Shown here: piece by piece, positions 42,811 through 52,273 of the stretch
Layout of the letters: every line of letters begins with the position of its first letter
Numbering within the stretch: the first letter of the stretch is position 1
Assembly: GCA_009746045.1 (NCBI GenBank)
Contig: RPFO01000154.1
Location: 9,035,693 to 9,099,692 of the forward strand
Reading direction: 5' to 3'
DNA from: Mesostigma viride
Lineage: Eukaryota > Streptophyta > Mesostigmatophyceae > Mesostigmatales > Mesostigmataceae
Length of the DNA: 64,000 nucleotides
Made by a program: the position numbers and the translations under genes
The notes under the pieces: generated by a model
The model's input: the letters and a program-made list of their open reading frames with translations, nothing else
Database searches by the model: none
What the model was told of the DNA's origin: nothing

Positions 42811-45800
42811 TGGCAGTTGCTAGCCTCAGCACGCTTCAGTTTCTAACCCCACGCCTCATGGTAGCACATTTCACCTCTGTCGAGGGGCGGTCTAAACACC
42901 ACCTCACGGTGGGGGTGGGCTACGCACCCCACAGTGGTCTACCTGAGTCGGCCCGTGAGGAGTTCTTCGAATCCTTGCATAACCTTGAGGGGGTCACTCC
43001 GGCCCGCCACTTTTTGGTTATGCTGCTCGACGCCAATGCCACGCTCCCCGTGGGCACTGCTGGCAGTCGCTTTGCGCCTGCTGACACGGAAGCTAACGCC
43101 AACACTCCCCTTTTCTCTGCCTTTTTGCGGGATAGCGGGATGGTTTCTGTCAACTGCCAATTCCAACGTCCCTCACAGGACTTGGTCACTTTTCGTGGCC
43201 CTAACGGCCGTCAGGCTTGTCTGGACTACGTGGTGGTACGGCAGCCCAGGTGCACCTCGGTTCTGGACGCCCGAGTGTTTGACACGCCCACGGTGTGCTC
43301 TGACCACCGGTTGGTGCGCGCGACCCTTCGGCTTCGGTTCCACGTCCCCGCGCGCCGCGCCGCACTGGTCCGCCCTGATTGGTCTGCTCTACGTCCGGTC
43401 AAGGGAGATCCTGAGGACTGGACGGACGCCGAGCACGAGCGGAACCGGTGCCGCCAGGAGTACCTGTCGGCCCTGGACGCCCGGGCGGACGTCGACGAGC
43501 TGGACAAGGGTGCCCCCAACGCAGCCATTTTTGCGGGCTTTGCGGCCCGTGCCCCGTTGCTGGCGGCCCGGCACCTCAGTGCCGGTCATGTCCCGCCGCC
43601 GCCCCGGCCCGCTCTACCGCCAGGACCCCAAGGTCTTGGCCGCCCGGCACCGCCTCAAGCGTAACCGGGACCCGCTGCAGAAACCAGTGCTCAAGGCCGC
43701 CCTCGTGGCGGCCTACGATCGAGCACGCCCAGGACGCGGAGGCGGCCCAGTGCATCGCGGATGCCAAGGCCTGCCAGGCTCGCAACCAGGGCAAGGACAT
43801 GTGGTACCACCTCGACCGGCTCGGCGGCCGGCGGCAGCGCACCCCGGTGGAGCACACGGGGGACGGCACGGCGCCGGTCAGCCTTGACCGCTGGTTGGCC
43901 CACAATGTTTCCTTGACCGGTGGGGCTCGCGCCCCCCCCCGCCGCTTCACCCCGAGACGGCCGCCCGCCTCGGGGTCGCCGGACCCCCGCCGCCGCCAGT
44001 GCCCCCCTCCTCGGCCGCGGACTACCAAGTCCCCGCCTTGCAGGAGGGCTGCCTTGCCACTGACGACGTCGTCCCCCCCTTCACTTTGAAGGAACTGGAC
44101 GCGCCCTTGCTCGCCTGCGGTACGATGCGGCGGTCGGTGCCGACCACCTTTCTGCTGAGCTGCTGAAGACCCCTGATCTGGCGGTTAGGGATCTTCTGCT
44201 GCATGGCGTTCTGCAACCGTGTCCTGCTCTCTGACGAGCCTCCGCCTGCTGAGTGGCAGACGGCCATTCGCGTCATGCTGTACAAGAAGGGCTCTGCTGC
44301 TGACCCCGGTAACTACCGGGGTGTCTGCCTCCAGAGCGCCGCGCTGAAGGTCTTCATGCGCATGATGCTGCACAGGCTCCGCGCCGCGCTGGACCCACAC
44401 CTGGGTGAGTCTCAGATGGGTTTCCGTCGTGGTCGTAACACTGTCATGGCTGTGTTTGTCGCGCGCCGGTTGATGGAGGAGGTGCGTCGACTCCCCCCTG
44501 ACAGTTTGCCGCTGGTCTTCATTTTTGTTGACTATATCAAGGCCTTTGACACGGTTCTCTGGGAGGCTCTTTGGGCCATCCTAGCTCTGGATCGGGTGCC
44601 ACCTGCGTTTATTGCTGCCATTCGCCGACTGTATGAGGGCTCACAGGCAGTAGTGCGGACTGCGGAGGGCACCACTCCACCATTCCCCCTTCACCACGGG
44701 GTGTGGCAAGGTTGTGTCCTGTCCCCATACCTGTTCATTATTGTCGTGGATCACGTCATGCGCCGGGCACGTGCGCGCTTTACTGCTCTTAAGGGGTTCG
44801 AGCCAGGCTTGGACATCCTTAACGTGAAAGAGCACGGCGGGGTTAGACCTGGTTACCGCCTTGCCGACCTGACTTATGCGGATGATACCACCCTCATCGA
44901 GAGCCCCGAGCACATTCAGACCTGGCTGGACTGCCTGGGCCTGGAGGCGCGGGCAGTGGGGCTGGAGATTAGTGTCAAAACTGAGGCGATGGTGATAGGG
45001 GCATCCAGTAAACCACCGCTGCCGCGCCTGCTCGACGGGGCGGAGGTCCCGTTCCGCGACCGCTTCAAGCTGTTGGGGAGCTGGCTTCCTGACACCGCCG
45101 ACGATGTGGACACCCGCATCGGCCTTGCCTGGGCCAAGCTCCGTTCGCTCACACCCTACTGGCGCTCGAAGGGCCTGGACGGGCACCGCAAGCGCATGCT
45201 CTTCAAGGTCCTCGTCCTCACGGTGCTCACGTATGGCGCCGAGGCGTGGACCCTCCCACCCAAACTGCATGGCAGCTCGGCTCCACGGCACAGTTTACAG
45301 GATGCTCCGACAGGTCCTTAACGTAGGTTTTTCCGAGCGCCCGTCATCAGAGTCTTTGTATCATGGCATGCCTCGTGTTTCGGACGAGATTAGGCAGCGT
45401 AGGATAGCATTTGTAGGACACCTTGCCCGCACCAGCCAGGTCGACACCACCCTTGGTCTGGCCGGCCCCCAGCGGCTTGGCCAGCCAGGGCGGCACATTC
45501 TGACCTGGCCTGGCCCCGCGGACATTCCCAAAAGGGTAGGGAAACCTGTCACCAACTACGTTCAGATGTTGCTGGACGACCTAGTGGTCCCAGCCCAGTT
45601 TGAGCACCGCATCCACTCTCTCTCCCGTCTTTGGACTGCCATGCAGGACAAGACGCGGTGGAAGAAGATTGTCAAGGCGCACACGCCCGACCCTGTGGGC
45701 AAGCCACCTCCCCCCAAGCGGAGGAGGCGTTTTGATGAGTAGTGTAGTTAGGATTTTCTAGATAGAGTTAGTATAGTTCGATTACGCGGCTTCCTCCACC

Positions 45801-45862
45801 CCATCCATCATGAAATATGTGCTACATGACCTCCCCACGGAGGCATGTTATAATTTAATTTA
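42811..45862 (+). mobile_element. 5'-truncated LINE with 11-bp target duplication
   Basis: The target duplication ATGTGATCCTC lies at 42800-42810 and 45863-45873. The element starts inside the endonuclease domain. The 3' end has the stem CCTCCCCACGGAGG followed by a short TAATTTAATTTA tail. It carries one broken ORF2 (next entry). Truncation at the 5' end plus TSDs is the signature of target-primed reverse transcription. Confidence 0.9.
42835..45742 (+). pseudogene. LINE ORF2: AP endonuclease (C-terminal part), reverse transcriptase, C-terminal domain
   Basis: The endonuclease part has LTVGVGYAPHSGLP, HFLVMLLDANATLP, QACLDYVVVRQPR and CSDHRLVRATL (the catalytic SDH). RT follows with WQTAIRVMLYKKG, GNYRGVCLQSAALKVF, QMGFRRGRNTVMAVFVARRL, IFVDYIKAFDTVLW, GVWQGCVLSPYLFIIVVDHV and the active site TYADDTTLIE (about 44875-44900). 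The C-terminal part has RFKLLGSWLPDTADDVDTRI, LGQPGRHILTWPGP and a basic KRRRRFDE end. The frame shifts near 43600, 43740, between 43900 and 44190, and near 45290, so this copy is inactive. The family serves as the reference for the fragments at 41030, 46214 and 63655. Confidence 0.9.
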
Positions 45863-46059
45863 ATGTGATCCTCCTTTTTTTTCCTTTGTGGCTCTTCACA
45901 TTTTCGAGAATATAGTGCATGGATCATACACATGAGTACTCTATTGCTATGGATATGCCTTCCAAGTGATAGCCCAGGATATAATGGCACGCAAACGCGA
46001 CACGTCCGGTCGAGCAGGCGTGGCAGCGGTGGGAGACTGGAGGCCCCAATCACCATCGA

Positions 46060-46195
46060 TCGCACGTCAATTAATTAACGGAGCCTGCCCATTAATTAAT
46101 TAATTAACTCATTAATTCATTAATTAATTCATATATATTTCATTAATAGACACGTGACGGTGTCACGTGAGCAGAAGTCCTCATCAGTGGGAGGG
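46060..46195 (-). mobile_element. Short LINE 3'-end insertion with TTAA-rich tail
   Basis: On minus, CACGTGACACCGTCACGTG is followed by a long ATTAATTAATTC tail, the same arrangement as the end of the LINE at 6718. Only about 50 bp of body are present. It lies head to tail with the next LINE. Confidence 0.55.
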
Positions 46196-46213
46196 GAACA
46201 TGGGATGGAATGG

Positions 46214-49200
46214 ATTAATTAATTAATTAGGAACATAACTCCGTTGGGAGTAAATGTAGCACATAACCCAGAGAAGGGGCATATGGTTTTTAATACATTC
46301 TAAGCTATGGAATGGATGATGTAAGCTAGCTAGGTCATGGAGGTGCGCCCACGCCATGCCGATCCGTGTCGTCAGGTTGTCCAGGCAGTTGGGAAGCCCA
46401 ACTGCCGAGCAGCTTGAAGCGGCCTGAAGTAGGGTAGGGGACCTCGGTGTCGTCCAAGAGGCGGAGTACGTGTGGGTGGGGGCCCTGCCATGCTGAGGGC
46501 CAGGGCCTCCGTTTTGGGGCTGATTTCTAGACCAACCGCCCGAGCCTCGAGCGCCAGGCAGTCCAGCCAAAGTTGGGCAGACTCCGGCTTCTCGATGAGT
46601 GTGATGTCGTTGGCATACTGTACATGAGGTCAGCTAGTAAATTATGCTTGTTAGTCGGCCCCCCTTCTCCAAGCCCGTTCGTGATCGCTAGGCCGGGGGC
46701 ACGGCCTGCAATGCTAGCAAAGCGAGCACGTGCCTGGGGCATAACATAATCCACTACAATATAATAAACAGGTACGGCGACAGGACGCAACCCTGCCAGA
46801 CGCCGGTCTGCAGTGGACATGGCGGGGTAATGCCATGTTGAGTGCGCACCGAAGTGGTCGACCCCTCATACAGCGTGCGGATGACGGTAATCAGGGGAGT
46901 GGGGACGCGAGCGCGAGCAAGGACGGCCCATAGAGCGTCCCATGCAGACGACAGAATCAAAAGCCTTGATGAAGTCGACGAAGATCAGGATGGCGGGAAA
47001 CTCAACAGGCTGCAGGAGAGCGATTTCCTCGAAGAGGCGACGCGCGACGAAGATGGCCATGACGGTGTTGCGCCCAGGACGAAAGCCCATTTGACTTTCC
47101 CCTAGGTGACGGTCGAGAGCAGAACGAAGGCGGTTGAGGATCATTTGCGCATGAACAACTTGAGTGCGGCGCTCTGGATGCAGACTCCTTGGTAGTTGGC
47201 GGGGTCGTCAGGGAAACCTTTGTTTTTGTACATCATAATACGGTAGCTAGCTGTGCTGCCACTCAGGAATCGGCGGCGCGTCGGCTAGCAGGATCCGGTT
47301 GCAGACGTCAAGCAGGAACCCCGTGAGCGCCGTCAGCTTAAGGGGACTCGCACGTCCAAAAGCCTGAAAAACTGACTTTAATGAATATCAGTTCCAATGC
47401 ACTTGGGAACCATCTAGTGATGATTGAGTACCATAAATATGATGTTTGGACATTCATGCCACCACTTGTTGGGGGTACTACCCCCAACCACGCACCGGTG
47501 GCGAGCTAAAAATAGAAAAAGACGCTATTTATGAGATATTTTGCCCAAGACAAACCACTTATCCAAATGACCAGCCCATAGCCCCATACATTCCTGCAAA
47601 GTTCCCCCACTTCTAAAAAATCTGAGCTATTCACATGGTCAAAATAATCACATTTGTTTGAGTTATTAATTTCCCCGCAAAATGGGTACTTTTTTGAGCC
47701 AAAAAAAAAAATCAAATCATCAACACATCGAATGGGGTCATCCATACATTCGAAATTCCACTGAGTGGGGGGAAACACAACCCCAAAGTTTGAGCTCATT
47801 CTGACAAGCGTAGCTCAAGTTATTGATTTTCCTGTGATGCCACCTGGGTAGACGCTAAAAGAGAATTGAGCTAGTGCTGAGCCAAAATGACATCTGTTTT
47901 GCTACCCTAGACACACAAAAACATGCCCACTTTGATCACGAAGTGTGAGGAGGATGTCCGGAGCGTCATACGCCCCACCCCTCCATCGGCACAGCCAGCC
48001 TTGTGAGTCTACCCTTGACAACAAGGCCGGTAGGACGACACGCCTAAGCAGCATATGCAATGCCTATCTCAGGCTAATAATGTGTGATTTTGTGCCAACA
48101 ACCAAGTTGTTCCACCCAACAACACATTAAAAACCCTCTTCCAAAATGCCCAACAAGCCGGACACGTGGAGGACCACACACGCAGTGTATAAAGAGAAAA
48201 TAAGCTGACTTTTTATCCAGCCAACCTGTGGCTAGCTGCTCTGGTTAGCATGACAAAGACTATCATTTACTCAGTGGGAAAGGTGAAGAGACCATTGGAA
48301 GAACCTACCTGACACATGTGCCACCAAAGCATTGTGTCCCGCAAAATGCACACTGCCTCCTTTCTAACAAGCACGAGCCACTTTCTTTAGGAGACAGGTG
48401 CCAGCTCGTCAGTGTCTGGGGAAAATGATGCCGCTGCTTAGGAAGACCGCGTGAATTTCCTCGAACACAACTGTCTATAAAGCAAAAGAAATTTCAGAGA
48501 AGCATGGAAATAAAAGCATTACACCTTCCCGACAGGTTGTGGGCCACGCGCTGCAGCAAGCCAGCCACGTCACAGACGAACTTGCAAAAAAACATCCAGG
48601 AATCTAGCGATGCAGCGCCAGGACCCGCAACTTCATGGCTGCATCTGGCCGGAAAGAAGGCAAAAAGCTTACGCTCAACGAGCTAAGAAAGCAGGAAAAC
48701 GCTAGCTTAAGACGTTTAATACAAGAACGTACCATAACGGGCATTTATTCGTGCCCAGGCGCACAAGAAAGGCCACCCTTTCAAGGAGAGGTCGGGCGCG
48801 CATCGCGCAGGCCTAATGTTATCTTACCGCAAAATGACGGGAAAGGTAAAGATACAAGCGGGAATCTTTACGGCTTTAGAAACATCATTAAACTAGCTTT
48901 CCTTATGACCATCAAAACTGGCAACAATCGACAATCACACAGGCAGGCATCCATTATACTTTATTCATCCCGACAGAAATTCAGGCCGGACCCCCCCTGC
49001 CGATGGTAAAGAAAAAAAGCCCGCGACATTATAGATCGCAACCATCCCACCATAGAGTAGAATCAGTAACTGATTTTCTCCAACAATCGAGCATTTTTTC
49101 TGCTTTCCGCGTCCCAGATTTGTCACGTTTCGTCCAAAAGCACTTAAAGCAGTCGCCATGGCCACTTCCGCAAGGGGTGCGCGCACCGTGCACCCACTTT

Positions 49201-50137
49201 TCACGGTACGGAGGGTACCGCGGAATTTTTTTGGCGCGGAAAATATTCGCCGCGCCGAGTCCCCTTAATCACCGGGGCGGGGAGCTGGTCAGGTCCAAAG
49301 GCGGCGTAGAAGCGGAGTTGCTTGGCGGCGGTGCTCAGCTCGAGCTCGGTGAACGGCGGTAGCTCGTTGGGGTCGGCCAGGGGTACCGTCAGGGCTGGGT
49401 ACGTGTAGTCCTGCTCAGCGGCGGGCGGCGTGGGCGGCGCAGGGACGTCCGCAGGCGCTACAGTGCCAGGCGCGCGGCCGCCAAAGGGCCAAGCGGCGGA
49501 GGCGGCGGGGGGGGCGCCGAGCAGCCGGGACTGGGAGGAATACCACTGGACGAGCTGCTAGCTGCTGCGGTGAGCCAGAGAGCGTCCGCGGCGCCGGCTG
49601 CGCGCCGCCGGCGGGCCGCTGGGCGTGACCCAGGCGGGTCCAGGCGTACTTGCCGTGCTGGTCCTTGAGGTGGGCGAAGTACTCGCGGACATGGAGGTCC
49701 TCTTGCTCCTTGCATGGTCGCCTGCCGGATGGCCGAGTGGTAATCGGCTTTGAGGCGGGCGTAGCGGGCGGGGTCGCGGTTGTCGCGCAGGGCTAAGTTG
49801 CCGGGCCTGGATGACGGCGGGGAGCCGGTGCAGGCTGGTGAAGCGGGGCGGGCGGCGGGGGGGCAGCAGGGCCCCGGCCGCGGGCAGCTTGCCGGCGAGG
49901 TGCCGAAGGGCCGAGGCCGGGCCGGCAGCGAACAGCTGGGCGTGGCTGGCCGGGATGTCCAGCGCGTCTACGAACGCCTCTGCCGCGCGCTTGTGGGCGC
50001 GTTTTTCAGGGGGAAGTCCTCCAGAGCTTCGTCAGATTTCTCAAGCAACTGCAGTGTGCGCAAATCAGGTGGTGCCATGTGCTTACGAAAGGGCGAGGGG
50101 AATCGCAGGCGGATGCGGGCGGTGACGATGTCCATCA
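46214..50137 (-). pseudogene. LINE ORF2 remnant split by a TTAA element
   Basis: Read on minus from 50137: the end of the endonuclease and the linker (DIVTARIRLRFPSPFRKH, LLEKSDEALEDFPLKNAPTS), a long Ala/Pro-rich linker, and AFGPDQLPAPVI at the TTAA at 49265-49268. After the insertion the RT resumes at 47337: DVCNRILLADAPPIPEW, then HLGESQMGFRPGRNTVMAIF, FVDFIKAFDSVV, and GVWQGCVLSPYL. It ends with ACTCCCAACGGAGT and a (TTAA)n tail at 46214-46232. It is 5'-truncated and has frameshifts and an internal loss of the RT active-site region. Confidence 0.8.
47338..49268 (-). mobile_element. Internally deleted TTAA element, inverse orientation to 3557-9048
   Basis: Left TTAA at 47338-47341 followed by GGGGACTCGCACGTCC; right end GCCGAGTCCCC then TTAA at 49265-49268. 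The first ~520 bp match the reverse complement of 6505-6717 joined to 8730-9048. The last ~80 bp match the left end of 3557. The middle (about 47900-49010) holds no transposase; a 124-codon frame at 48635-49009 is unrecognised. It lies inside a LINE whose sequence resumes on both sides. Confidence 0.85.
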
Positions 50138-50140
50138 GGG

Positions 50141-50200
50141 TTAATGCTCCGTGACTCCCAACGGGAGCATGCACGAGTCTAATTAATTAATTAATTAATG
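50141..50200 (+). mobile_element. Minimal LINE 3' end
   Basis: GCTCCGTGACTCCCAACGGG, AGCATGCACGAGTCT and a (TTAA)4-5 tail. The same stem and tail end the LINE at 59758-60329. Only the last ~45 bp of a LINE are present. Confidence 0.5.
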
Positions 50201-50846
50201 GTGCCGCAGCAGACCCGAGGCTTGCCGTAATAATATGTATGCCGGTTTCCAGGGTTTCCGCATGAAAGTTGGGTGAGAAACTGGAAAAATCTACGTTTCC
50301 TTTGCCCCAGTACCTCGATCAACAAACTCGTAGAAACCAAATTATCAACCTTTGAATGCATCATCATGGTCGTGCCACCCAACAGCCACTGAAATTCGCG
50401 CGAAAACTGGCGAGATCTACCTGCCGCCATCGCCGTGTGTCGTCTTCACCTTCGTCCCGCGAAAATGCCTAATTTCAGTGGTACATATTTCAAAGAGACA
50501 ACCAGCGCAGGCCAGAAATCGGGAGAATCCGGACCATGGTAGCTCGAGCCTGCCGTTATCTTTTCCGCGTTTTCGAGTCGTTCAGGATGATGAAGATGAA
50601 TGGTGATGGAAATGTGTATCCTTGTGCATTGAAATTATGGCTGGCTTACGTGTGGAGCGACTAGATGACCTAGACGGTGGGGCCGGAAACAGCATGCTTG
50701 ATCAGGGCGTGTGTTTCTAGCCTAACTGGCCGGGAGTGTCTAGTGGTGAGCACCATTGCTGCGATCGCTCTCCCACCATTTACGAGGAAATACCCGCAAA
50801 TGGAAAACCACTGAAAAGGTCTAGCTAGTCAGTCATCACGTTAGCC
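50201..50846. other. No gene recognised
   Basis: Non-coding. A phrase near 50505-50540 (GGCCAGAAATCG...GAATCC...GACCATG) resembles 16450-16482 inside the TTAA element at 15898, so part of this stretch may be old transposon sequence. Confidence 0.35.
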
Positions 50847-51046
50847 ATGCCATGATTCCAAACGTCCAAGAACTGCACACGGTGCAAAGGCAAAAAGCCG
50901 GAGGACAGCACTTTCAAATGTGCGGCGGGAACCAAAAGCCCGCGGATGCCAGAAAACATCGTGTTGCGGCAGCGACGCGACGATGTGGACAACGAATCCA
51001 GTGCCAAGCTCGGAACGGCCGCAAAGGAGATCTGGCATCACAGGGT

Positions 51047-51796
51047 TCAGATGTGCGGAGATACTATGCGATCCAGCCGGTCCACGACCTGTTTGTAGAG
51101 CTTGTGCCAAGGGGCAGCACCGAACAGATGTGGGTGACGTTGCAAAAAACATCGGACTTGACGGAGCATAATGGCTCGGTCATAGTCTTTGACCAATAAA
51201 CGCTGCAAGAGTTCAACAAGAGTCGTGATGAAATCAACACGATAAGAACAAAGACGGGAAAAACGATGTAACTGAGAAAGAACAACACCATATTTTGCTG
51301 TGTGGGAAAGGAGACTGTGAATATCGGGGTAACGAATAAAAGGAATTTGCTGGTATTTAGGATCCTTGCGCTTATCATAGATAGCCGTACGCCAGCCCTT
51401 CTTGTTATGGGTAATGTTAAGATCGAGGTAATTGCAATGAGTATCCTCCGACGTGAGCTTTAATGTGAGGGACGCTTGCGGGTAGATGCCAGGCAGACCA
51501 GCGGTGATATACAAATGGGTTGCGAAATCAGGGTTGTCGAAAGCGATGACATCATCAATGTATCGACATGTATGGATAAAATGCCTGATGAGAACATCAT
51601 CGTTTGAGGCAATGAGATTCTCCATGAATGCAAGCTCATAAGTGTATAGATAGAGGTTTGCAAGGAGCCCGGCACAGTTAGTGCCCATAGGGATGCCGAT
51701 AGCTTGTTGGTATACATTGCCCGCAAAACAGATGAAGGTGTTATCAACAAGATAAGAGATCCAATGGACAAGGTCATATTTGTTTGCAGCTGTCAC
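51047..51796 (-). CDS. Penelope-like element reverse transcriptase (Naiad/Chlamys-like), 5'-truncated
   Basis: A 249-codon open frame. It has FAGNVYQQAIGIPMGTNCAG, LLANLYLYTYELAFMENLI, the RT active site CRYIDDVIAFDNPDF, NYLDLNITHNKKGWRTAIYD-KRKDP, and PFIRYPDIHSLLSH followed by AKYGVVLSQLHRFSRLC and a YRVDF segment. GIPMGTNCA, YDKRxD and YGVxxSQLxRxSR are characteristic of the Penelope-like group whose endonuclease is N-terminal (Naiad/Chlamys), which is known from green algae and protists. The fingers of the RT and any GIY-YIG endonuclease are missing upstream, so the insertion is 5'-truncated. Active-site residues are kept. Confidence 0.8.
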   Translation of the reverse strand: MTAANKYDLVHWISYLVDNTFICFAGNVYQQAIGIPMGTNCAGLLANLYLYTYELAFMENLIASNDDVLIRHFIHTCRYIDDVIAFDNPDFATHLYITAGLPGIYPQASLTLKLTSEDTHCNYLDLNITHNKKGWRTAIYDKRKDPKYQQIPFIRYPDIHSLLSHTAKYGVVLSQLHRFSRLCSYRVDFITTLVELLQRLLVKDYDRAIMLRQVRCFLQRHPHLFGAAPWHKLYKQVVDRLDRIVSPHI

Positions 51797-52273
51797 AAAA
51801 AAATACCAAAAATACCAGGATTTTTTCTTGAATTCTATGAGATGTTTCTGACCTGTGCTGAAAGTTTCAGACTGAAAATCGCATGTTTAATAGGCTTGCC
51901 AGTTGTCAGATTACAACGCGATACATCGCGTTCTAACCCTACAACGCGATGTATCGCGTTGTAAAAAAACACGGGTTAATCATGAAAACGAGAAACGAGA
52001 AAGATACGCCTCGAGCCAATGGTAGAAAAAATGTAGCTCATCATCAACACTACGTCACTATGCCTAATTGCAGCAAAAGTAACTCGTACAAATGCCGCTG
52101 GCAGCAGCGTTCCTGTTGCGACACTATCGACTAGAGAGAAAACGTCATGAAATGACTAGGGCTTAGAAATAGGCAAGCTGCCACAATTGATAGCGACGTG
52201 GCAAGCTTCCTGAACACAACTGCCAATAGCACACAGGTGACTACTTCAGACACATGCCATTGGACGAAGCATA
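51797..52273. other. Non-coding, with a strong hairpin at about 51911-51963
   Basis: TTACAACGCGATACATCGCG and its near-complement CGCGATGTATCGCGTTGTAA flank CTAACCCTA. Each arm is itself palindromic (CGCGATNNATCGCG). No gene is seen. Confidence 0.6.
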
